DNA of 64,000 nt from Odobenus rosmarus divergens. Its lineage: Eukaryota > Chordata > Mammalia > Carnivora > Odobenidae. The stretch is from NCBI RefSeq assembly GCF_000321225.1, contig NW_004451504.1, forward strand, positions 457,696 to 521,695, in the 5' to 3' direction. Positions 45,640 to 56,694 of this stretch are shown piece after piece (the stretch's first letter is position 1; each line of letters opens with the position of its first letter). The notes under the pieces are model-generated. The model was not told the DNA's origin. It saw nothing but the letters and a program-made list of their open reading frames with translations, and searched no databases. A program made the translations under genes and the position numbers.

Positions 45640-46250
45640 GTGGAGTGGTGGTTTTAGTTATGTCCAAAAATTCTGTGCTACCCTTCCCTTCAAAGAATTA
45701 GAGTCTAGTTCCTCTCCTAGTGAATGTGGCTGGACTTAGGGATTTGCTTCCCACTCCTGGTGGCAGTGACGATGTGTGACTCCCGCGGCCAGTCCCAAAA
45801 CGCATTGCAGGGGTGCCTGTGGGGGGCAGTCGGTTAAGCGTCTGACTCTTGGTTTCGGCTCAGGTCGTGATTCCAGGTTGCTGAGATGGAGCCCGGCATC
45901 GGGCTCCACGCTCAGCACGGAGTCAGCTCGAGATTCTCTCTCCCTCTCCTTCTGCTCCTCTCCACCATGCCCCACCCCCGGCCCCCAAACTCTCTCTCTC
46001 TAAAATAAATAAATCTTAAAAGAAATACCCACAATGCAGCTTCCTCCTTGGCCTCTTGGGTTGCTCTCTGTGGGGGAGGCTGGCTGCCATGTTGTGAGGG
46101 CACTCAGGCAGCCATGTGGAGAGGGACCAACTTGCCACTTGGAAGCAGATCCTCTGGTCCCAGTTAAGCCTTTGGTTGATCCTGGCACCCTAGCCTTTGA
46201 GTATTCCAGCCGAGGCCCCAGACATCATGGAACAGAGATGAGCCGTCCCC
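45640..46250 (+). mobile_element. LTR/MER-like repeat split by a CAN SINE
   Basis: A plus-strand CAN SINE (45811-46020, head ggggtgcctgtggggggcag, tail aaataaataaatcttaaaa) interrupts a sequence with MaLR/MER-like blocks on both sides ('gaatgtggctggacttagg' before, 'ctgccatgttgtgagggc' and 'catgtggagagg' after). Near-identical 'cattgcag'/'caatgcag' next to the SINE ends suggests its target duplication. Confidence 0.6.
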
Positions 46251-47060
46251 ATTGAGCCCTAAGTTCCTTTGGCCCCGTTTCTGTAGCTACAGAAAACCCA
46301 CTTCCTCAGTGCCCCAGGCTCAGGGTCTGGCTCTCTAGAGACTTAAGTGTGGCACCAGCTGCTGCTTGTTCACTTCCCAGCAGTATGGTCCCTCACCAAC
46401 GGGATGGCCCCTGGCCCCTAGTTTGGCTCTGAGAAGCCATGGGATCATCTGAGGGGGTCTGGGGAGTGCGTAACTAGGGGTCACGTGCCCCGTGGCTGTC
46501 TGGTCGTCAGCATAGTAGGCTGCACCCCCCCACAGGGCTGAGAGGCCTGGCTGGGCCCTTCTCCCCTTTGTCGGGCCAACACTGCTCCCTGAGGATGGAC
46601 CCTCCCTTTCCTCTGCTTCCACTCGGGATCAGATCTCCCCACATTCTCTCTTTAGAGTGACTTGACCTTCCACCAGACGTCAGATGTGTGTTGGAGACTT
46701 CTGGTCTCCATGGTGACCTGGCACATCTCTGTCTGATTCCTTGGGTGTTGACGTCAGAACGTCACTCTCTTCATTTCCAAGTTCATTTGGGATAGCTCGC
46801 GCATGACCACCGGTTCTGTGTCTTCCTCTGGCATCCCTATGCCCCGCCAAACCCCACAGAACACTCCACTGCCTCTGCTCCCACCAGGCCCATGGGGATT
46901 TGAACACCAGCCTCAGCAGCCCCTGAGAGTTTTCGTCTGTGGATTCGACCTCTCCTGTTGCTTCAACTGTTGTCCAGGAGGTGAGGGGCACATTCTCCAG
47001 GTCTTCTCCAGGCTGTCTGGCCCTCCCCTGTGAGGAGTAATCCAAGGAACTCTTTTGACT
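46251..47060. other. BDKRB2: BDKRB2 intron 2, distal part
   Basis: GC-moderate single-copy sequence. Nothing further recognised. Confidence 0.5.
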
Positions 47061-47063
47061 TAC

Positions 47064-47137
47064 CCGAAAGAGGCCGTGGTGGGCACAGGGTCCTCATGGA
47101 AAGACAGGAACATTGATCTTTTCCACGTGGAGAACAT
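47064..47137 (-). CDS. BDKRB2: bradykinin receptor B2, upstream coding exon (N-terminal extension)
   Basis: The minus strand reads ATG (47137-47135) then 24 codons beginning MFSTWKRSMFL and ending PVPTTASF, plus two bases GG. A strong donor GG|GTAAGT follows at 47063. Spliced to 43531 it continues in frame as Gly-Thr-Glu-Met-Leu-Asn. This aligns with the human exon-2 extension (MFSPWKISMFL...PTTASFS) with exactly the same residue count. A second in-frame Met lies at codon 9 (47113). A likely acceptor (CCCCCGGTCAG, ending 47174) gives a 110-base exon 47064-47173. Initiation can occur here or at the Met in the main exon, so this exon may act as coding extension or as a leader. Confidence 0.85.
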
Positions 47138-47261
47138 TGGGACTCACAGTGGGATGTAAGTGAGGCTCCTGGGCTGACCGGGGGAGAAAAGACAGTCAGA
47201 TGGTGGCCGGGGACCATAAAACACACGTACTCTCCACCAGGGAAGGGAACTGGAGTCCTTC

Positions 47262-47640
47262 ACTTAACAAATGTTTATTAAGCAGCTACTGCATACAGGG
47301 TGCTAGGGACCTAAGGGTACAATGTCCTGTCCTCCAGGAGTGTACGGTCCAATGGATTAGCTAGATGCTACTGAATTAGTCACTAATTAATTGAAAACTG
47401 GCATAAATGCTATGAAATAAAGATCCCATGACAGGATGTAACATGGAGTCCTAAACCAGCCTGGTGTGGGGGATGAATGGATATTTATTTTGAGACCTGA
47501 GGGTACGCAGGAGGAAACTGGATAAAAGGATGGTGGTGGAGAGGAGGATGTTTGGGTGGAAGGAGCAGCGGGTGCAAAGGCCCTGAGGCAGGAAGAAGCT
47601 TGCTGTGGATATGTGTTAGGCCCTGGTGGCTGCTGCGGGA
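47262..47640 (-). repeat. L2-like LINE fragment
   Basis: 'aacaaatgtttattaagcag', 'ctactgcatacagggtgct', 'ctccaggagtgtacggtcc', then 'gcgggtgcaaaggccctg': the reverse of an L2 3' region. Confidence 0.65.
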
Positions 47641-48860
47641 AGGAGGGGCCAGGACTGTGGCAGGGGCCGCGTGGAGGCAGGGAGACAGATTAGCTGGTTC
47701 TGCCCGTTCGTCTGGGAGCAGGATGATGGAGGCTGGAAAGGATGAATCCCAGGGGTGTTTAGAGAGGAAAGCTGACATGCCTGGTGTAAGATGCCTCTGA
47801 AACTCACAGGTGGGAGTGTAAGTAGCTGTTGGGCTCAGAGTGGGTCCAGAGCTCAGGGGAGAGGCCTAGGCTGGAGGATCCCCAGGGCTTCGAGCCTAAG
47901 GAGAAAGGCTGCTGGGGATGAGCAGTTCCAACCCATTTTGGTAGTTGCTGCTCCAGGGTGCTCTCAAGTTCTGAGAGATGTGAGCCTTTCTGCCCAGCGG
48001 GGCTCTGCTGACAAAGCCTCTCTCCATCCCTCTTCCCTTTCCTCTGTGTGGCTGATCCGTGCACAGCCCAGCTTGGAACCGCCAGGGGTCCACCCTTGCG
48101 GATGTTTTCCAGTAAATACGGTCCGTCCTGTAACTGTATTTTCTCTTCCTGATGCTGTTCTCCCTTTACTGTAAGAAGATACTATATAATACATATAACA
48201 TACAACATCTGTGTTAACCGGCTGTTTATGTTACCAGGAAGGTTTCGGGTCCATGGTAGGCTATCAGCAGTTAAGTTTGGGGGAAGTAAAAAATTAGATG
48301 CAGATTTATGACGGGGAGGGGTGTCGGGACCCCTAACCCCCGCTTTGTTCAAGGATCCGCTGTACCCTATCCGGAGAGGGACGCATCAGCTGTGGGCTTG
48401 CCTTGCAGAGGAGGTGGGGTGCAGAGACTCCTCCAAGTGCCATTACCGACCAGACTTGGGGGTGGGGGCTTAGACCCCTGCCTTCTGGTCCAGACCTCGA
48501 GCTCGCTCACCCATCTCATGGGGCCTCTTGCTCCTGTCCGGGAAGTGGGTGAATAGCTGGGTGCCTGGGTGCACGTGTGTGTGGATGCGTGTAGCCATGG
48601 GTCTGCCCAGCCCCAGGTTCCAGCCACTTAGTGAGATCAGCCTGTGCCAAGATCAGGCACACAGGCTTCTAGAAGCCAGCTCTCCGAATTTAGTTGTGGG
48701 AGTGGAGGTAAGGCAGCGGACAATTCAGAAAATACGAGAGCACATTAGAAAAAGAAGAGACTGAGTTGGTAAGCAGGAAATGAGGCAGAAGATAGTTAAT
48801 TAACATCTGGAAAAGGTTTAGCCGAACCCCTAAGCTGAGCTGAGGTCAGGATTTGGAACT
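47641..48860. other. intronic, nothing recognised
   Basis: GC-moderate. Short overlapping frames only. Confidence 0.5.
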
Positions 48861-48900
48861 TGGAGCAACAGGGAGCAACAGGGAGCAACAGGGAGCAAAG
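48861..48900. repeat. 10-bp minisatellite, four units
   Basis: Four tandem copies of a GGGAGCAACA unit; the first and last are imperfect (tggagcaaca, gggagcaaag). Confidence 0.9.
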
Positions 48901-50559
48901 TGCTGCTGATCCTTCAGGGAGTGGGATCTGGGGAAAGGAAGAAAGACCTCGTAGATTGCCTTTTTGGGAGGCCCTCCCGGCCCCTCAGAAGAAAATTCAA
49001 CTGGAGGTCAGAGGTCTTGTGTTTGAATCATTCATTCCTCCGTGCTGCTTACTGAGAAAGAGCAAGGTGACCTTCCTCTGCCCCATGGGGTTCCCTCTCC
49101 TGCTGAGGGACCTCAGCCTGCCTGCAGGCCTTTCTTTTCCATGGGGACAGTGACAGGTGCACAGGTGACTGAGGGCCTCCCGCTCCGTCACCCTGGGGAG
49201 TGCCCAGTGTTTCCTCACTGCCCTCCCCTTGTGTCTGCCTGCTGGGGTGTTCCCGGATCTGGCTGGCAGATCCTAATTGCTGGTTAATGGCTGTAAATAT
49301 TGATCTCATTTTCAAAACAAAGCCCAGGGCTTCTCTTTCTCCAGCAGTAGCAGTCTGGAGAGAGGGATTTCAAGTCCAGAGAAGCTGGGAGTGTGGAGCG
49401 ATGCGTGTTGTTTCTCTGCCTTTGCTTTGGAGGTGCCCAGCCCAGGGGAGTATGGGAGCTGCCGGCTGCTCCCCTCCCTGCAGCCCCCCCAGCCCGGGGG
49501 ACCTCACCAGGGGCTCTGCGCGCCTGCTCGGCATGGACTTGGCCAGCAGGAGCCCCAGCAGGGCACGGAGGGAGAGCATGAAGATGGTGCATCAGCTCCC
49601 ATTTCCCTGCCTTGGGGCCTCCAGGGTCCTTTCCATCTCCTTGGCCAGGATTCTGGAAAGGACCACCTCAACCACCTCATTTTGCTCAGTTCTCAGGGAG
49701 GGAGTGGGGGACCGCTGCTAGGGCTTTGGCTACGCTCTGTAAATAGACCCCCTGTCAGAAATCTCTCCATATTGCCCGGTGTGAATGTGCCTTCGCTGTC
49801 CTCCTGGGACCCTGTGGCATATACCCTGGGATTATAAAATCTGATGTCAGAGAGGGATTGGAAGGAATGTGGGAGGGAGCATGGCTTGGGGGGCACGTTG
49901 GCACGGGGAGTGGGGTGATCAGGAGTACGGCACTCTCTGTCACCCTGAAGGAACGCCCTTGTCCCCCCCCTCCCCCGGACCTCAGGATGTCCTGGTCAGT
50001 CCCTGCCCACAGAGCTGGAGCAGTGCTGGGAGATGGGGTGACTCTGCAGCTGGGTTTCCCCCTCGTGCCTCAAACTGATGCTTCACAAGGAGCATCCAAC
50101 GTCTTGATTCACTTGTTCTCCATCAGCCTCAGAACCCTGGCCAAGAAGACGCACTTCAAAAATATTTCCCTTCGTTGCATCACATAAGTACTGGCTGTCC
50201 CAGCCGCCAGAAGTAAATGCCACTTGGGTCTCAGAGGGAGCCCATTCTGGTTTCCCAGGAACCTGTGTCTGAGGGGCTCTGAGGCTGGGGCCGCCATGAA
50301 GCGCACAGCGTCCCTTTCTCCAGGGCCAACCTTCCCCTTGCCTGGAGCCCCCAACCTTGTAGCCACCTCTGGGCAGCATTCTTTGGCAGCGAAGGTTGTG
50401 GGCTGGACGGTAGAGAACTCTGTAGTGTGTGCTCACCCCTCCCCACGGGATGGGACGGGGCCGGTGGCTTCAACAGCTGTCTGGGATTTGTACCCCGCTT
50501 TCAACAAAGAGGGCGGGCCCAGTGCCTGAGTCTAGCCAGACTTGAAGAGCTTATGGTCC
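48901..50559. other. intronic, no gene recognised
   Basis: GC-rich in parts (49440-49560). A 173-codon frame at 49200-49721 (+) overlaps frames on both strands and has no recognised domain. Confidence 0.5.
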
Positions 50560-50564
50560 ATTGT

Positions 50565-50755
50565 ATTTATTTTCTGCAGGTTGTTTTTATGACAGATGAT
50601 ACTCAGTTTCCATTTAATAAAGTTGGTGATAAGAAGTCACAGGTCAAAAGTAGGTCTCTTGGAGAAGCAGCTGTGTTAGGTGGCTTAGATATGGCAGAGA
50701 CTGCAAGCCGAATGACCGAATTTGGGAAAACAACCCCAAAGCACCTAGCTAGAAA
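50565..50755 (+). other. AT-richer, protein-like open segment of unknown nature
   Basis: An abrupt drop in GC content between GC-rich flanks. An open plus-strand frame reads about 60 residues of balanced composition (for example MTDDTQFPFNKVGDK and GGLDMAETASRM), preceded by an acceptor-like tattttctgcag (50568-50579). No donor, homologue or repeat family is recognised. It could be a conserved non-coding element, an old retroposed fragment or chance. Confidence 0.25.
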
Positions 50756-51212
50756 GGGGTGGCGCACGCCGGGGGGCCCCGCCTGGCAGCTGGTCTTGTG
50801 GGATCAGAAGTCGGACCTGGAATTGGGTCCCCCCTCCACTGGGCTTTTTATCTGGGGGTTGGTATAAAAATAGCCCTGACCTCCTAGGGCCGTGGCGAGC
50901 ACTGGATGAGTTAGGACGTGTAAATAAACGTACACAGCACGTGGGCAATGTGTTTTAGAACCTGAGCTGAACTTCCTGCCCCAGCAAGAGGGCTGGTCAG
51001 CTTCAGCCATACCATGGGGTGTGGGATTTAGGAGACCCTTCCATGTGGCTTGCTCTCCCGCTCACAGACCCAGACTCGGTTTTCAGACACTGATTCCTCA
51101 GCTGGATGGAGAGAGATGAGTGTGTCACTGGGACGTGACTGGTCCTTGGATCCAGGGAAACCGTGAGACCGTAGTTCTAGTTTCTATGTGAGTGTGGGTG
51201 TTCTCCTTTTGC

Positions 51213-51418
51213 CTTGTGTGTGTGTGTGTGGTGTGATATGTGTATGGTGTGTATGTGCGTGGTGTGTATGTGTGATTGTGTGATATGTGTGTGGTGTGTG
51301 ATGTATATGTATATGGTGTGTATTGTGTGGTGTGTGTGTGGTGTGTGTGGGGGTGTGGTGTGTGTTTGTGGTGTGTGTGTGTGTGTGGTGTGTGTTTGTG
51401 GTGTGTGTGTGTGTGTGG
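51213..51418. repeat. complex GT-rich microsatellite
   Basis: About 200 bases of (GT)n mixed with GTGTGGT, GTAT and GTTTGT units. Open frames through it on both strands are artefacts of the repeat. Confidence 0.95.
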
Positions 51419-52540
51419 CCATCTATCCCATTATATTCAGTATCCCAAGAGGGAAGAGCCGCCTCCTTCATCTTCCCACTTTCCGCTGTGCCTGCCCCGA
51501 TTGGCATGTCCCAGTCTCTTGAAAAAACACTTGCTCCTTGAATAAGTGGAATCTCTCAGACCACCCCGCAATTTGGAGTCAAGGCCAGGGCCAGAAAGAA
51601 CAGAGGGCTCTTGAGTCACATCGTAGAGCCCTCTCCTGGACACCTCCCCAGAACAGGTGCTTTCCTCTAAAGTCTGATTACCATAAGTACCAGTAAGGGT
51701 GCTGTTTATAACCAGTCACCAGGGAAGAGTCTGGGCCACAGTAAACACTGGGGGAGAGGGGAGGAGGGGAGCCTCTGCGCCTTATTGGCCTCAGCAGCCG
51801 GGGAGAAGCGTGTGCAGCCTGGGCACGCAGTTTCCAAGGGACCCTTTTCTCCCCTGCCCCGAAAAAAGGTCAAAGCCATCTCTGGGGAAGGATGGGGTTC
51901 TGGGAAGTCAGCCCCCATTCTAGGAACTCCTAGAGAGCAGAATCAGAAGACCCAATTCCATCACGTGGGCCCTGCTGACATTTGCACGCTCTACGGGCCT
52001 GCAATGTTTTGGAAACATTTACAGAGAAGGCAAGAGAAGCCAGTGCGTTCTGCAGCAGAGGGGAGGGCTCACTTGCCCGACTCGGCACTCTGCTCACCCT
52101 CCGATGCCCCGGGCCTGGTTCAGTCTTTATCTTGTGCTTGTTAGGCAGGTTATTCTGTTCAGCATGTTTTGCTTCTTTTCCCTACATTGGGTTTTGAAGT
52201 TTTCATGGCTGGGCAACTTCATCCGACATCCTAACACCAATCCCACCCTCCCTTTTTGTTTTATAAGATAATATAACCACAGTAAATAGCATTTAAACAT
52301 GTTCAAGTCTCCCAGAGTTCTAGCCCTACACATAGCCACAGCAACCATCCTTTTGTCTCTGTGGTTTTATGTGCAATTCAAGGGGATTTTTTCCATGTTG
52401 TTCTGTGGTTGTCACAATGACACCTTTCAGAAAAGCATTGCATTTGTTTATTGTTTTTTATGAAACCATTCCTTTATTCCAAACCGTTTTCACGTAATAT
52501 ATTTTCCTAGGGCCCGTGCAACAGAATAAAGGAAGACTTC
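51419..52540. other. intronic, nothing recognised
   Basis: No feature could be supported. Confidence 0.5.
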
Positions 52541-52544
52541 ATTT

Positions 52545-52749
52545 AAAATGGGGTTGGTTTGGGGGCGCCTGGGTGGTTCAGTCAGTTAAGTACCTGACTC
52601 TGGATTTTGGCTCAGGTCGTGATCTCAGGGTCGTGAGATCAAGCCCCGTGTCGAGCTCCACGCTCAGAGGGAGCCTGCTTGAGATTCTCTCTCTCCTTTT
52701 CCGTCTGCCCCTCCCCCTCCTCTAAAAAAATAAAAAAATAAAATGGGGT
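52545..52749 (+). mobile_element. CAN SINE
   Basis: Head ggggcgcctgggtggttcag (52563), 'gctcaggtcgtgatctcagg', tail of A-rich taaaaaaataaaa. aaaatggggt occurs before (52545-52554) and after (52740-52749). Confidence 0.9.
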
Positions 52750-52884
52750 CACTTTACCCAAAGGATGCAAAAAGACAGATTCAAAAGGACACATGCACCC
52801 TGATGTTTATAGCAGAATTATCACAATAATCAAACTATGGAAAGAGCCCAAATGTCCACTGACTGATGAATGGGTAAAGATGTG

Positions 52885-52922
<38 letters not shown>

Positions 52923-53389
52923 GAATATTACTCAGCCATCAGAAAGAATGAAATCTTGCCATTTGCAATGACCTGGATGGAACTAGAGGGTATTATGCTA
53001 AATGAAACAAGTCAGTCGTAGACAAATCCTGCGATTTCACACAGATGTGGAATTTAGGAAATAAAACAGATGAACATATTGGAAGGAAAAAAAAGAGAGA
53101 GAGCGGTCAGGAAGCAAACCATAAGAGACTCTCTACAATAGAGAACAAACGTTAAACAGGAAGTGGGTGGGGATGGGCTAGATGGGCGATGGGTATCAAG
53201 GAGGACGTTTGTTAGGATTAGCCCTGGATATTAGGTGGAAGTGATGAATCACTAAATTCTATACCTAAAACCAATTTTACCATATATGTTAGCTAACTAG
53301 AATTGAAATAAAAACTTGAAAAAACAAATAAATAAGATAATAAATATTTTCCCAAATAAAACAAAAAAATAAACACGCAAAATGGGGTC
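52740..53389 (+). mobile_element. 5'-truncated L1 (end of ORF2 and 3'UTR)
   Basis: The duplication aaaatggggtc at 52740-52750 and 53379-53389 flanks about 630 bp. Readable ORF2-end blocks include 'ggaatattactcagccatc', 'atgacctggatggaactag' and 'attatgctaaatgaaac', followed by a 3'UTR and an A-rich tail. A (CA)n tract (about 52889-52920) interrupts it. It is broken by stops and is not functional. Confidence 0.88.
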
Positions 53390-53395
53390 GGGAGG

Positions 53396-53410
53396 CCAGC
53401 AGGGGGAGCT
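53396..53410 (+). promoter_or_regulatory. CTCF-like motif (one mismatch)
   Basis: CCAGCAGGGGGAGCT matches the CTCF core except A for C at position 12. It lies just after the L1 and before the LTR-like element. Confidence 0.3.
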
Positions 53411-53439
53411 CTCACACCACACCACTTCTCACAGCCCTT

Positions 53440-53800
53440 TGCAGACCGAGCAGAAAGCACGCACTCGGGGCAGAAAGAAGTTTGTGCTTTAGGACTCCGG
53501 CATTAAGAAGCAAGATTATTTTCTCGCCCAACAACAGCCCAGCCAATGAGAGACAGTCACAGCTCAGCCAATGAGAAACCACTATGCTTGCAACTCCCAG
53601 TTTACTCCAATAGGCTTTTGTTTATACCTGCCATCGGAAGTTGGCCCTTCCCTCTGTAAAAGGGCATTTCTCCTCTTTGTTCTCTTCACTTGACCAAGGT
53701 TTTGCAGTAGCTCATGCGTCCCAAATGGCAATTCTCTGCTGTTCTCAAATAAACCATTTTGCTGGTAAAGCCACTGACAGTCTTATTTTTAAGGCCAACG
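53440..53800 (+). mobile_element. solo LTR-like element with three CCAAT boxes
   Basis: CCAAT at 53543-53547, 53568-53572 (a 25-bp tandem unit 'agcc/tcagccaatgaga') and 53607-53611 are followed by a TTTATACC TATA-like stretch (53620s) and AATAAA at 53748-53753. That order is typical of retroviral U3-R. No internal coding region flanks it. The family is not assigned and its ends are approximate. Confidence 0.55.
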
Positions 53801-54010
53801 TGCCCCAGCCACGTTGCCTCTCTCCTGTCCCCCCCCAGACATTTCCTGTGCTCCCACCTTTTTCTTTGCCTTTGCTACCCCGTCTGGGTGTGGGGGTGGC
53901 TGCAGCCGGCTGGGGAATGGGCACAGGACTGGGAAATCGGCAGTCCCTGGGCCTTTGGTTTGGGGCTTGAGCATCGAGCTTGGTGGGTGGGCTACAGAGG
54001 GACAGCCACT

Positions 54011-54064
54011 GTGTGTGCGTGTGTGTGTGTGCGCGTGTGTGTGCGCACGCACGCCAGCGCACGC
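54011..54064. repeat. GT/GC alternating tract
   Basis: Alternating purine-pyrimidine tract of GT and GC dinucleotides (gtgtgtgtgcgcgtgtgtgtgcgc), followed by acgcacgc. Confidence 0.9.
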
Positions 54065-54139
54065 ATGAGAATGTGGAAGAGCATGGGCTGGGAACCTGGA
54101 GATGTCCCCAAGGGGTTGGAATGACCAAGGACTGGGGTT

Positions 54140-54905
54140 TCATGACTGAGATCCAACCAGGTCAGAATCCCAGCTTCGACACCTATTAGCTGTGTATCAC
54201 CTCGGACAAGCAGCTGAACCCTTCCAGGCCTCAGCTTTTTCATCCATCGCGTGGGGATGCTAATAGCACCTACTTTGTAGGGTTACTGGGAGTATAAGGA
54301 GGTTAATGATTGCAAAGTGCTTAGAACAACTCAACACATACTCAATGCTCCGTAAATGTCAGCGTTCCCTTCCTCTCTGCCCCATATCAGGTTATTGCAA
54401 CACAATTTTATTGGAGGAAAGAATGTTCCTTAAAAAGAAAACGTTCAACCTACTCCCACCCTCCTTTACAGAAGGGAAAACTGAGGCCCAGAGAGGTGAT
54501 GAGATGTCTAAAGTCACACAGCAAGTAAGTGCTGGCCTGCGAGCTGAGCGGAGGCCTTGCCTGTCTCCTGCTGGAGTGGCCTTTTAGGGGTTCGGTGCAG
54601 ACCAGAGGCAGTTGGGGGTCTGGAAGCACTCACAGGACTGGGGCTGTTGGGGACAGAGCCTGAGGACCTGTCTTAATTGAAACATGGGATTCTTGGACCA
54701 AGCCTATTCCTCCTTCTATTTCCTTCCACCCCTGGAAACTCTTTCTAGGTTAACCTGACAGGATCCTGGAATATTAGAGTGGGAAGGGCTTTTGAGCATT
54801 TCATCAGACTCCCTCACATTACAGAAGTGGACACAGAGGCCCAGAGATGGTTCGCATTTCCCTAGGACACACAGCCAGCTAGTGGCAGTGCTCAACCTTG
54901 AAGTC
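54140..54905. repeat. three MIR fragments
   Basis: Plus at 54150-54370 ('ggtcagaatcccagcttc', 'cttccaggcctcagc', 'gcacctactttgtagggttac'). Minus at 54465-54560 ('agaagggaaaactgaggccc'). Minus at 54780-54900 ('cattacagaagtggacacagagg'). Confidence 0.8.
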
Positions 54906-56690
54906 AGTCCTGGAATCCTGGTACCCAGACCACATGTTCTTTCTTTCTTCTTCTTCTTTTTTTAAATCACCCCACAGCTGTCCCAATCCCACGTGGAAGA
55001 AAGAGCTGGGTGCTAATATTGTCTGATTGTGAACATGTTTAAAAACCCCACCCTCACACCCATAGCCCGTGCAATGGTGTGGCAGGCACACACCAGACCT
55101 AAGAGTCCTTTCCACTTTCCTGTATGTTCCAGGGTTGATGTCATGAGCATGTAAATAATTTATAGAGGGAAGAGATAGAAATCCTTGCAAGAGAGCCTTG
55201 CAAGAAAGGAAGGTTGTGGGTCCAGAGGGAGTGTGTTTTCCAGAAAAGCAATTCCTCAGGAAAGGCTCAAGTTTGGGTGTGCCGAAGAATGCTCATTTCT
55301 TCTGCAGACTTTCTAGCTCCCAGAGGGTCCTGGTGGCCCAGGGGAGGCAGTGAGCCTGCTGGGGTGGAAAGAGAGGGCAGCTGACCGGGGCCTTAGCCAC
55401 ATTGGCCGCTAGCCTGGTTCTTCTGCCCTAAGCAGAGGTGTACCGTGACTGTCTTCCCACGCAGCTGGTTTACAACATGAGGAGGAGGCTAAACTGTACT
55501 TTCAGGGATAAACAGAGACTTGGAGCGAGCTGCAGAGAAAAAACAACGCGTCGTCGCACGAAGTGGTTTGGGTCCTGCTGCAGGTGCGTGCGAGAGGAAC
55601 AGTGGAGAACCCCCAGTTCGGGGCAGGTGGACTTCTGTGCCTTCCTGCTCACTGTAATGTCTGAGATCTTGGCTCTGAAAGGACCTGTTTTCTTGCGCCT
55701 TCACTTCCTGCTCATTTGTTCATTCCACACCCTATTATTCCCCATGTGCTTGTCAAGTTCAACGTGAGAAACGGGGGGAAGCACACAGACACACTGAGCA
55801 GGACAAAAAGAACTGGGGCAGCAAGCCACACCCTAGTGCCATCCTTCAAGGACCACCTCCTGTCTCTGTCGCTGAGCACCATAGGTGACCTTGGATCAGT
55901 GCCTTGTCATCTCTGGGACCTCATTTCCATGATTACAATAAGCAGATGTAATAGATGGTTCTGGAGACCACTGCACAGCCATGTCCCTGAAGAGGAAATG
56001 GGCTGCTGCGGGGAAACATGCAAGCAGGGGTAGGGGGACCAGCACAGTGCTGTTTCAGGGGCTCATCTTCTCACTTGCTGGCATCCAAAGGCATTTATGG
56101 AGAAGGATGGAATGAGTCAGTCTTAGCAAGCTCCCCTTCACCAGGAAACATGTCTCCCTGCCTGCCTGTATCTGAGGAGCCCGGGGCCCGGCCCCGCCTG
56201 CCAGGCCTGCCCAAGACAAAGCCACAGTCAAGTCCAAACCTGGCCCCTGAGCTGGGACTATGGCCCTTTGCCCAGTTCTGCTTTGGGAGGTGGAGCCCAT
56301 TGGAACCCAGGGAGTGAAACTTCAGAATTAATCGCAGAGCTCCAGGTTTGGCCCTGTGTTACACCTTTTCTAGAAAGGAGTGGAAGGGGCGCATGTTTCT
56401 TAGTGTTCAACTGCAAAGGAATGGCCCTTGAGTCTCCCGAGACCAGAGAAGCAGAGAGGATGGGAAAAGTTGGCCCTGAGTTCCCGGCACAGGTATTGAC
56501 ATCATGGACACGGGTAAACCAGGGATGTGTCTTGGTTTTGTCTGGCTGATGACCTGCGCCAGGAGACCTAGCCCCTTGGGTAAATGGGGATAATGTCCCA
56601 AAGAAAGGGTATTGTGAAGACTGGTGATGATGTATAAAGCACCTGCAGAATAAATGCATTTTCTTTGCACATTTCAACACCCAGTACAGA
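54906..56690. other. intronic, no gene recognised
   Basis: A pyrimidine run at 54945-54963. Frames up to 146 codons without recognised domains. Confidence 0.5.
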
Positions 56691-56694
56691 TCAC

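Larger units (their letters stand above)
43532..47063 (-). other. BDKRB2: BDKRB2 intron 2
   Basis: Bounded on the minus strand by donor GG|GTAAGT (47063) and acceptor CTTTCAG (43532). It holds two plus-strand MIRs (about 44140-44350 and 44530-44700), an L1 3' end (45190-45385), an L2-like piece (45415-45640) and a split LTR-like repeat with a CAN SINE (45640-46250). Confidence 0.8.
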
